From assembly GCF_001641265.1 (NCBI RefSeq), contig NW_020167535.1:1-64000 (forward strand): a stretch of 64,000 nt of DNA, in the 5' to 3' direction. Positions 44,476 to 52,745 of the stretch are shown here, piece after piece. The position numbers and the translations under genes are program-made. The notes beneath the pieces were generated by a model. That model saw nothing but the letters and a program-made list of their open reading frames with translations. It ran no database searches and was not told the origin of the DNA. Source of the stretch: Pseudogymnoascus destructans. Lineage: Eukaryota > Ascomycota > Leotiomycetes > Thelebolales > Thelebolaceae. Every line of letters starts with the position of its first letter. Within the stretch, counting starts at the first letter, position 1.

Positions 44476-44869
44476 GCTAAACACGTGATTAGCAGAAGAT
44501 CATCAGAAGTTCTGACTGTAGAATCAAGATAATAAACTTACTTGAGGTCCTAGTGAAGAGGTAAAGCGCAAAAGAGAAGAAGAATGTGTAGATCGGAACG
44601 TAACCAAGGAAGGTGGTTGGTTGTAAGGTTGTTGTTTTTTTAAAGTTGCAAACAATTATATTCGTCAAGGAATATTCACCTGCAAATAATTACTGTTCTA
44701 AACAACACTACAACGCGTACCTTCAAATAAAACACATACCTTTCAACCTCTACCTCTTTCTTTACTCTTTCTACAACATCCTTGCTACAAACTCACTGTA
44801 AGTACATATATCTTTTGATCTACTTCTTTGTCTTGTGTATACTTCACTAACTCATCTTAATGTTAGCAA
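44476..44869. promoter_or_regulatory. Divergent promoter between the unknown gene and the H3-like gene
   Basis: About 390 bases. On the H3 side a 5' UTR intron is likely at 44,798-44,866 (GTAAGT...CACTAAC...GTTAG), ending three bases before the ATG. On the other side a GATTAGCAGAAGATCATCAG motif lies just upstream of the unknown gene. Confidence 0.55.
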
Positions 44870-45502
44870 ATGGCTCGTATTAAGCAAACTGCTAGGAGAT
44901 CAACTGGCGGCACAGCACCAAGAATGCCACTTGGATTACAGGCTGGCTCTAGGCTTGGTGGAAAGGGAAAGGGAAAGGAAAAGGCTGTGCGCACAGCAAG
45001 AAAAGCTCCAGTTCGCTCATCTCAAGCTTGCAACAATCATGCTCAGAAGGCCATGCGCCGTGCAAAGTCTGGTAAGAGGATTACCAGAGGATTACCAGAA
45101 CTCTCTAATAAACATATAGGCACCAAGGCTCTCCGCGATATCAGAAGACAGCAACTTGATACTCGCCTGATTATTCCAAAGCTCTCATTCCAGCGTCTTG
45201 TTAGGGAAATCGCACAAGACTTCAAGTCCAATCTTCGCTTCCAGCAATCTGCTATCCTAGCTCTCCAGGAAGCTGCCGAATGCTTCCTCATTCGAGAATT
45301 TGAGAGTATGATACTTGAACATAGTGACAGGGACATACTAACAGTTATAGTGACAAATCTCCTTGCTATTCATGCGAAGAGAGTGACAATTCAGGCAAAG
45401 GATATGGTATTGGTTCGGCGTTTGCGGGATATGATGTTTAATCATGGAGCTGTAGGCTTAATCGATGGAAATGTCTCTCACCCAGGAATGAAGGTTAGAT
45501 AA
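44870..45502 (+). CDS. Histone H3-like protein encoded in the hAT element
   Basis: join(44870..45071,45120..45305,45351..45502), 179 aa. Introns: 48 bases (GTAAG...TATAG) and 45 bases (GTATG...ACTAACAGTTATAG). Without splicing, the second adds 15 residues inside the histone fold. The tail starts ARIKQTARRSTGGTAPR: K4 kept, T3 to I, K9 to R, K14 to T, K18 to M. The tail is about 20 residues longer than normal, with a GKGKGKEK stretch and an ARKAP motif like the K27 region lacking S28. The fold is well kept: FQRLVREIAQDFKSNLRFQ, AILALQEAAECFLI, LLAIHAKRVTIQAKD, RRLRD, then a 23-residue extension. It resembles canonical H3 more than CENP-A. Being inside the transposon with open frame and canonical introns points to a captured host gene kept by selection. 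Confidence 0.9.
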   Translation: MARIKQTARRSTGGTAPRMPLGLQAGSRLGGKGKGKEKAVRTARKAPVRSSQACNNHAQKAMRRAKSGKRITRGLPELSNKHIGTKALRDIRRQQLDTRLIIPKLSFQRLVREIAQDFKSNLRFQQSAILALQEAAECFLIREFESMILEHSDRDILTVIVTNLLAIHAKRVTIQAKDMVLVRRLRDMMFNHGAVGLIDGNVSHPGMKVR

Positions 45503-45812
45503 GTTCTGGCAACCTTCTGGTAACCTGGTACCTAAAGGCAAAGGTTATAGTGTGGAATAGGATATCAACGACATGGGAATGGAGTTATTGAGTTATGGCG
45601 TTTTACGATATCGATATCAATGTGAAGTCACGATCACACCCCCTTTTCAATGACTAATCAAACACGTGATATAACTGGGTTGCCAAGACCTATACTAGGT
45701 AACCGGCAAGTGAGTAATCCTCATTCAACAATACTCGGGATATGAGTGAGTAACTCAGCTGGGTGAGTAGAAATTCTACTACTCGACTCATGAGTACCCA
45801 GTGCGCAGCCTA
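45503..45812. repeat. Right subterminal region of the hAT element
   Basis: Holds a TTCTGGCAACCTTCTGGTAA motif just after the H3-like stop and, toward the end, clustered GAGTAACTC/GGTGAGTAG repeats matching those at 39,925-40,060. Ends with the terminal inverted repeat. Confidence 0.75.
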
Positions 45813-46189
45813 ATGGTGACGTACGAGGACGGATTGGGTGGTCGTCTGTCTCACATGCTAGTGCTGCTGGGAGCGAATATGCGAGTGTGGACTTGGGATC
45901 TGAGAAGAGTATCGGGCGCGTGGTGCTGTTTGCGCGCTCTGACCTCGTGGAGGGTACGGGATCGGGGTTTCCAGTTGATTTCAAGATTCAGGGGAGTGGA
46001 AATGGGGAGGCGTGGATGGATTTGCTGGTGCAGACGGGGTTTCCGGCGCCGTTGGCTGGGGAGGGGCTGGTATTTGCATTTCCGAGTGTGAGTGTGAGGT
46101 GGGTGAGGGTTGCGGCGAGTAAGTTGGGTGGGGTAGGGGGCGAGAATGGGTATAGGATGCAGTTAGGGGATTTCCAAGTTTTCGCGTGA
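45813..46189 (+). pseudogene. C-terminal F5/8-type (discoidin-like) domain fragment
   Basis: Plus-strand frame SVSHASAAGSEYASVDLGSE...SIGRVVLFARSDL, then GFPVDFKIQGSGNG, FAFPSVSVRWVRVAASKLG and ENGYRMQLGDFQVFA*. The VDLGSEKSIGRVVL and VRVAASKL...LGDFQVF blocks match galactose-binding F5/8 type C domains, often found at the C-terminus of secreted glycosidases. The upstream part of the gene is absent; the hAT end lies directly before it. What enzyme it belonged to is unknown. Confidence 0.6.
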
Positions 46190-46459
46190 TGGAAATGATG
46201 CTTGTGTGTGGTTGGATTAAAGAGGGATTAATAATATAAGCGTACTGGAATAGAGATGGAGATGTTCTCATAATAATTATATTGGGGCTGTACCATGTTT
46301 TGCACTCATTGGGTCTTGGAACTACACCAGTGATATGAGAAGTAGTAAATTTTAAGCATAAGTTACAGCTAACTATATATATTCATTATGCAACACATCA
46401 TGTCTTCCACAGTTACAGAGATACAACAATAGGCGGCCGGGCTTCTTCATTATGTCGCC
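46190..46459. other. Intergenic
   Basis: AT-rich 3' flank; no gene, RNA or repeat recognised. Confidence 0.5.
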
Positions 46460-47150
46460 CTCCAACTACGGCGGCATTCACCAGCCTCGTAACCTTCGGT
46501 CATGACCCAGTCCGCTTCTTGTAAGTCTTGTCAATCAAGAGGTCTTAATAAGTGGCCACATTCCTTTCTTGCCAAATACAATATCGTCATACGCGACCTG
46601 CACTTGGTCAAAAGCAACAACATCATGACCAGTGCATTTGCGTCGAGATGCCACTTCGGTGGGCCGTGGGTGAGCAGAATATCCGTGTCGGGTGGCACAA
46701 CTCCCGTCCAAACATCTCGGATTGGAGGATATTGAAAGGCCCAATTTCCAAATTGCTGAGTGGAGGGCGCTCCGTATATTTTTAGTTGACGTCCATTGTC
46801 GAAGTGAAGATCAACTGAATTATCTTGGAGGTAGATGATACTACCCCATTGTAGGTCTGACCTGCTGGTACCAGGTCTCTCAAATATGCGTTCTGGGAAG
46901 CGGTCGACGAAGACAGGATCTAGAAGTAGATCGTGGTTGCCTCCAATGACAATCTTGTTCTTGTGAGGTTGGGCATTTAACCAGTCTAGTTGATCCTGGA
47001 TCCCATGGAAGGAGCCGTTTTGAGAGAGTCTCCCGCGTGGAGTAGGAGATCTCCATCTTGGAGTTTGGGCTGGGTTGTATGTGTGTGTCTGAGATGCAGA
47101 CTATGGTGGTTGGGTCCACGAGCTGTGGTAATGAGGTTGGTGTACGCCAT
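46460..47150 (-). pseudogene. Calcineurin-like metallophosphoesterase, broken
   Basis: On the minus strand: TTIVCISDTH (first metal motif), then in the next frame LQDGDLLLHAGD (second motif), then in the third frame SQNGSFHGIQDQLDWLNAQ and KIVIGGNHDLL (third motif), later DILLTHGPPKWHLD. Two small indels near 47,080 and 47,035 separate the motifs, and the C-terminal metal-binding GHxH block is missing or degraded. Family: small metallophosphoesterases (MPPED-like). If the indels were sequencing errors the first two-thirds would be a normal gene. Confidence 0.75.
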
Positions 47151-47763
47151 CTATAGAATATACCAGTCAGGGAAAGTATCCATCGTCTGTAGAATGCGCT
47201 CCACCGACTCTGGGTTGAAGGGGAGGAGGTTGTTCATGTTATCACAAATATTTGGCGTTGATGCCCCCGACAATCAGCTGCCATATAGTTAAATTCTCCT
47301 ACATATGTAGAATATGGTAGCGCGATTGTACTCTAAGTATTTCTCTGATTGCTGCCTATTCTATAGAAATGCATTCAAACGGTGAATTGTTCCAACAGTT
47401 GGGCGACCTTCGTTGGTCCTTCAGCCTCGTCGTTGGAAGCTTGCTAATCAACGCTCCCCATTGGCCCGTGGGGCCCACCACCCAATTCCTTCCGACAGCC
47501 GCCGCGGCCGGCGCTCCACCCACCGATGGCCTCCAAAAAAGTTCCCAGGAACCACCACCAATCCAATCCCCCAATCCATCACCAACCAACACAGCATCTC
47601 CAAACTCCCACGCCTACCAAAACGAATATTTCCGTGTGATAAACAAAGCCCCATCCCCCGGCTGCATCCGCGACGCACTTGTACCGTACCCTCGACCCAA
47701 ACAGCGGTCGGATTACACATCTCCCCCACCCCAACAACGCTCCGCCGCGAGCTTATAAACGCC
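47151..47763. promoter_or_regulatory. Upstream region of the BolA gene
   Basis: No convincing gene. An open frame continues upstream of the BolA start but has low-complexity Pro/Ser content and no domain. AGCTTATAAACGCC at 47,749 lies immediately before the ATG. Confidence 0.4.
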
Positions 47764-48192
47764 ATGTCAACACCACGCACCGTCTCTCTCTTCCCGCGCG
47801 CCCTCCCCCACACCTCCCGCGCCCTCACAACCTCCCCACGAACTGTCTTCCGCGCCGGCCCCCGCCGTCTACCTCTCGCATACAGGCCATACTCCTCCAC
47901 ACCCACCTCAGCGGCCGCCCCCGCCCAACCCGCCGAGGGTGCGCTATCGCACCTCTCCCCTGCCGAACACCGCATCCACGCCACCCTCTCGTCGAGCCTA
48001 TCGCCTTCCTCGCTACACGTCCAGGATATCTCGGGGGGGTGCGGGAGTATGTTCGCGATTGAGGTTGCGAGTAGCGCGTTTAGTGGGGTGGGAATGCTAG
48101 CGCAGCAGAGGATGGTTAATAAGTTGCTCAAGGAGCAGATGGAGGAGGAGGGGTGGCATGGGGTGCAGATTAAGACTAGCGCTACTGCTTGA
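47764..48192 (+). CDS. Mitochondrial BolA-family protein
   Basis: A single-exon, 142-aa protein. Residues 1-50 are Arg/Ser/Thr-rich with almost no acidic residues, a typical mitochondrial targeting sequence. Residues 57-140 are the BolA domain: LSPAEHRIHATLSSSL, DISGGCGSMFAIEVASSAF and QQRMVNKLLKEQM...WHGVQIKT. The Cys in GGCGSMF and His in WHGVQIKT match residues that ligate Fe-S with monothiol glutaredoxin in BolA3-type proteins. Expected role: late transfer of Fe-S clusters to mitochondrial proteins such as lipoyl synthase. The start at 47,764 is chosen because the upstream frame has no BolA-like or targeting character. Convergent with ArgRS. Confidence 0.88.
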   Translation: MSTPRTVSLFPRALPHTSRALTTSPRTVFRAGPRRLPLAYRPYSSTPTSAAAPAQPAEGALSHLSPAEHRIHATLSSSLSPSSLHVQDISGGCGSMFAIEVASSAFSGVGMLAQQRMVNKLLKEQMEEEGWHGVQIKTSATA

Positions 48193-48549
48193 GTTGGTGG
48201 CGGAAGAGATGTATAATAGATTTGGAGGCGGAGAGGTGTACAAGAAAAAGATGGAAAACTAGCGGGCCAGCTAGGGACGGCTGTATTTATAACTAGACTG
48301 TCGAGTGTATACTGAAATTGCTCATGAATAATGCAGATGGTTACTCTAACAGTTGTGAAGTTTGATTTTCCTCATTACAAATGCTTTTTTATGTCGAATG
48401 GCGTCCCTTGATCGCCCTCTTTCCCCAGTCACGGCTTCCAGTGCACTTGTCTACAATAACGTGTACTGGATGACAAAGCTTTTAAAAAGCCCTCGAAGCC
48501 TTTCCTCCAAATCTAGCCATATTTTAAACTCGCTGTGTCATTGCATCGT
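48193..48549. other. Intergenic between convergent BolA and ArgRS genes
   Basis: 357 bases of shared 3' flank with no gene or repeat recognised. Confidence 0.6.
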
Positions 48550-50725
48550 TTACATGCTGTGGTCGTTAGTATCTACACGCATAAAGAATCAACATCGGGG
48601 ATAAACATACCGCTCCACAGGGCTCAATCCCAACAGCCTCATTCCATTATTCAGTACAACCCTCGCCGAATCATACAACGCCATCCTCGCCTTCATCAGC
48701 TCCGCCTCCGAGCCAACAATACGGAGGTGATCGTAACTCGAGCTGAGAGTGTGCGTCATCTTGAACAGGTACGTCAGAACCGTCGTCGGCTCGAGCGTCC
48801 TCAGCGTGTTGTTAACAACATCAGGATACTGGGAGATAACACGGATGAGGTTATGTGCGTGCGGCTCAGTCAGCAGCGTCAGGTCCGCACTGGCGATCTC
48901 CTCGGTGCTCAGCGCCGCCTTGCGGGTGATAGAGCATAGACGGGCGTGCGCGTACTGGAGGTATGGGCCGGTGTCACCCTCGAACGAGGTCATGGCCTCC
49001 ATGTTGAAGGTGTAGTTGTTGATACGCTTTCCGGACATGTCCTGGACCATGACGGAGGAGATACCAAGGATGTCGGCGACGGCCTCGGGGTCAGCGACTT
49101 GCTCGTACTTGGCCTCGTTCTTGCGCATGACCTCGTGCATCTTGTCGCCGACGTCGCGCAGGATGTCGTCCAGGAACTTCACCGTACCACGGCGGGTGCT
49201 CATGCCGAGGACCAGGCCGAAGTTGATATGCTGCACCTTGGCGGCGAGCTCCTTGTAGCCCATCAGCTCGATAATCTTGAAGAGCTGCTTGAGATGCAGG
49301 TCCTGCGCCGACGCGACGACGTAGATCATGTGGTCGAAGTTGTATTTATCGACACGCTGCTGGATCTCACTGATATCACGGGTGAGGTACAGCGCCGTGC
49401 CGTCCTTCTTCTTGATAACAGGTCGCTCCAACGCCTTGCCAGCCTTCCCGGGCACATGCTTCGCAAAGTCCACAATGACAGCTCCCTCAGACTCCTCGGC
49501 AATGCCCATCTCCTCCATCTTCTTCCCGGTCTGGGCCATGCGCTCCTCCTTAACCTGGGACTCTCCCGAGTAGTCGTCGAAGTGGATGTTCAACCTAGCG
49601 TAGGTTTCCTTGTACCTCTTGATGCTGAGCTCACGGAAGCGGGCCCACTGTGCAATAGCCTTCTCATCGTTGTCAGTCATGGCCTTGAAGTATTTGCGGG
49701 CCTGCTCATCGATTCCGGTGTCTTTGATCTTCTGCGCCTCGTCCTTGTTGCCGGCCTCCTCAAGCGCCTTGATCTCGTCCTTCTCCTTTGTCATATCCGC
49801 GTTGATCTTGACGTAGATCTCGTAAAGGTGGTTGATAGGATCCGCCTTCAGCGCCTCCTCGTTACCGTACTTCTCAAATCCGAGGGCCAGTAATCCGTAC
49901 TGCTTGCCCCAGTCTCCAAGGTAGTTTATACGGACAACATCCCACCCCGCGCTTTCGTATAGGTTCGAGAGGAAGCCACCGATGATAGTGCTTCGGAGAT
50001 GTCCAGCATGGAACGGCTTCGCAATATTCGGCGACGAGAACTCCACAATAATCTTCTTCTTCCCCTTCGATGGGTCCGACTGGTCCTTCAGCCCGTTGTT
50101 CGGGTTGCTCCCAAACGTCTTTTGGCTCTTCAGAATCGTCGGCAGCAGGATTTGCGCCAGCTGGTCGACCTTGAAGTAAAACTGCAGGAACGGGCCCCCG
50201 GCAACAGGCTTCTGCATCAGTGCCGTCTCCTCAAACTATGCCGCCGTTAGCAGCACTCCGCCATTACCTCCAAACAGGCGCCGCGCATACCTTTGCCGCC
50301 CACTCCTCAGCCAGCTCATTCGGCTTCTTGCCCTTCACACGCAGCGCGGCGACGGGCAGAACCATATCACCCTTCTCCAGTGTTTGCGTCCATTGAAGCG
50401 AGGGGTACACTATCGAACGGTCCACGCCAGTGATCTGAGACAGGATAGACGTGATGTGCGCCCTGTAGATATCGACCGGGTTGATCTCCGGGTAGCAATT
50501 TGGGTAGGCGTCGAGTGAGCCCTTCAGCCCGAGGGACTGCAGGCTGGCGGCCAGCTCGTCGGCGTTGTGTGCCATGTTGCTGTATGCGCGCTTTGGCGGG
50601 GTAGTATAGGCGCGGTGGGCGAGGGCTTTCCAGAGTCTTGTGCGCGTGTACTTTGGCAGATTCGAAAGGGTTCGTGGGAGTGTGTGTCGTGTAGCGCGCA
50701 GGAGGGTTTGGGGTAGGATGTTCAT
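48550..50725 (-). CDS. Arginyl-tRNA synthetase
   Basis: complement(join(48550..48556,48611..50235,50291..50725)), 688 aa. Class I enzyme charging tRNA-Arg. The N-terminal Add-1-type domain is at about residues 60-140. The HIGH-like motif is PFHAGHLRST, the KMSKS equivalent is MSTRRGTVKFLDD, and the C-terminal DALR anticodon-binding domain (YLQYAHARLCSI, LTYLFKMTHTLSSSYD) ends in ER-M*. Intron 1 is 55 bases. Intron 2 (54 bases, GTATGT...TACTAACGACCACAG) leaves a last coding exon of only 7 bases. The first 50 residues are Arg/Thr-rich (mitochondrial-type), and an in-frame Met (SNMAHNADEL) follows them. Two starts could therefore give mitochondrial and cytosolic forms. Confidence 0.95.
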
Positions 50726-51660
50726 GAACCTGGAGCTGTTCGAGGCGTGGGGTATTTAAAGAGTTAGCGGGCGCAAAAGTTCTGCAATTGGTAGTCGTGC
50801 GACCCTCCTGCTCCTCTCGTCCAAAAATATTCCGTCACGATTTCGGGTTCGGGTGGTCCGTGCGTTGTGCGTTGATATCAGTGACGTTTCTTCAGGTTGA
50901 CTCAGAAATAGACTAAGGAGGAGATTATGTGACAGTCACTTAGAGGCAGGAAGTGGCCTATAAGCTCTGTTGGCGTTTTGAGAGTCTGTAGTAACTGTGA
51001 TTAAAATACGGACAAGAATTATAATTAAGCGCCCGCCCTAATCGGGCAACGCGCGTGCACGTGCCTGCCGCCGCTTTCGAGCTCTATAAAAGGGCCACTC
51101 CCTCCCCCGACTCTGTCCCTCTCCACGGTCGCTCCTCCCTCCTAACATTCTCGCACCTGCTGCGCTCATCCCCCTACTCGGCCTCGCCGCAGCTCGAAAA
51201 CCCGCAGTGGCACATGAACGCATTCGCAGAGCCAAACCTCGATTTACGCTCTTCGATGACTACGCCTTCCATGCCACCAAGCTCTGCGATGGCAACGAGC
51301 CCTTTGGGCATCGACGTCTGTAATAGCGCATTAGATAGTTGTAAAGTCATTGTAGTAATATATACCTTTTCGAATTTTAAGCTTTAATACTAGCTATATA
51401 CAGCTAGTATTAAGGCTTAAATACTAGTCATACACACTAGATCTGTATTAGAATTTGAAATACGCACTAACTCATTATTTCTATATACAATACAGACCTG
51501 TATACAGGCCATATACAGCCTGTATTGCTAATACTGTTTAATACACTGTCCTTATTGTTATCTTTGATAATTAGGGGCTCTTCTACATAGAATTAGTAAG
51601 CTGTATAGGTATACACAAGCAAGCTAAGAAACCTACTTTGATTATAGCACATAGATGTAA
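50726..51660. other. Intergenic and decayed repeat DNA upstream of ArgRS
   Basis: 50,726-51,050 is probably the ArgRS promoter. A short open frame at 51,055-51,387 has no domain. From 51,380 the sequence is AT-rich with CTAGTAT/TATACAG palindromes (RIP-like). 51,563-51,655 matches 62,577-62,670 with several C-to-T/G-to-A differences. Confidence 0.4.
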
Positions 51661-51833
51661 TGCTGACTTCTAAATGATAGAAGACATAGAGATATCTTAT
51701 GTAAGGTTGACTTGACAGAGGAGACAGGGGATTAAACACAAAGGCTTTCTAAGTAACACGTTACAGTATTGTAAAGAATACTATATTAAGTTGAGCACAA
51801 AGCTCCTATCTAAGGGAATACTACGTCGTGCCT
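51661..51833 (-). repeat. Truncated LTR family B/C fragment
   Basis: Reversed R-to-TATA portion (TGCTGACTTCTAAATGATAG...CTATCTAAGGGAATACTA) with several transitions. It ends where the upstream half should begin. Confidence 0.75.
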
Positions 51834-51838
51834 CATAG

Positions 51839-52313
51839 TGTAACGCTGACTTCTAAACGATAGAAGACACAGAGGTTCTCTTGCGTAAGGGTTTACTTAT
51901 CAGAGGAGGCAGGGGATCAGACACAAAGGCTTCAAGTAACACGTTACTAGTATATAACAAATACTGTATTGAGTTGAGCACGAAGCTCCTATCTAAGGAA
52001 ATACTATCTACTTATATAGTGGCGTCGTGCCTAGTGGACTCTTGGGAACTCACTCGAGTCCTCAGAGTCCTGGACTCTTAGGACTCTTCTCATCATCCTG
52101 CGAGTCCATCACGTGCCTAGTGGACTCCTGGGAACTCACTCGAGTCCTCGGAGTCCTGGACTCTTAGGACTCTTCTCATCATCCTGCGAGTCCGTCACGT
52201 GATACTTTCGGAACTACTATTCCCCGCTGCCCCTCCAGGTACCAGGGCCGGTCTCATGCGACCTCCCTCCTTCCTGTCCTGTAGTTGGCCAGCCTTCTTG
52301 TTCCGTCGTAACA
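51839..52313 (-). repeat. Solo LTR, family B, copy 3
   Basis: 475 bases, reversed, nearly identical to the copy at 11,067 including the doubled 86-base unit. Flanked by CATAG (51,834-51,838 and 52,314-52,318). Confidence 0.94.
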
Positions 52314-52318
52314 CATAG

Positions 52319-52745
52319 ATAGTCTGGATTAATTCTAAGCCTAGCTCTGGCTCTAAGCCTAATTAATCACTTAAGTAATCACTTAAGCTTAATTCTAAGC
52401 CTAGAGCTCGAGCGATTGCTTAAGCCTAGGCTCTTGCTTAAGCCCAGCTCTAGGCATCACCATAGCTAGAGGTCAAGTAATTGATTAACATCAATTCTAA
52501 GCTTAGCTCTAGCTCTAAGTCTAATCTAGAGCTTAAGCAATTGCTCAACCTTCATTCTAGGCCTAGAGCTTAAGTAATCACTTGAGCCTAGGCTTAGGCT
52601 TAAGCCTAGCTCTAGGTAGCACTAGAGCTTGTAATTAAGCTAGAGCAGTTAAGGCTTAATTCTAAGCTAAGCTATAGCTTAGAGCTTAAGCTAGATCTAG
52701 AGCTAGGCTCGAGTGCCAGCTTAGCCTAGAACTAAGCTTCCTAAC
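52319..52745. repeat. Low-complexity CTTAAGCCTAGCTCTAG tract
   Basis: About 430 bases built almost only from the words CTAGAGCT, TAAGCCTA, CTTAAG and AATTCTAAGC in both orientations. Strongly palindromic, no coding potential. It may be an extreme product of RIP acting on a short tandem repeat, or a foldback element. Confidence 0.6.

Larger units (their letters stand above)
39914..45812. mobile_element. hAT transposon carrying a histone H3-like gene
   Basis: 5,899 bases between inverted repeats TAGGCTGCGCACT (39,914) and AGTGCGCAGCCTA (ending 45,812). Both subterminal regions carry many GAGTA/ACTCAC-type repeats. It contains an open transposase (minus), an unknown gene (minus) and an H3-like gene (plus). 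A TTACCAGAAG-type motif recurs in introns and spacers from end to end. The expected 8-base duplication is absent (CGTAGAAC left, ATGGTGAC right), and the host genes on both sides are truncated at the element. This suggests recombination between copies after insertion. Confidence 0.88.

Noticed and set aside
45306..45350. 15-residue insertion in the H3-like histone fold
   Set aside because: The segment is a 45-base in-frame intron (GTATG...ACTAAC...TATAG); removing it restores the canonical FE-x-TN-AIHAKR layout, so it is not an insertion.
44870..45502. Centromeric histone CENP-A
   Set aside because: The tail start (ARxKQTARxSTGG), loop 1 length and HAKRVTIQ region are those of H3; only QEAAE is CENP-A-like.
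47448..48131. 227-aa minus-strand reading frame
   Set aside because: Antisense to the BolA gene and its upstream region; no domain, Arg-rich from GC bias.
48946..49893. 315-aa plus-strand reading frame
   Set aside because: It is the antisense shadow of the ArgRS exon; Val/Leu-rich with no domain, a common by-product of GC-rich codon use.
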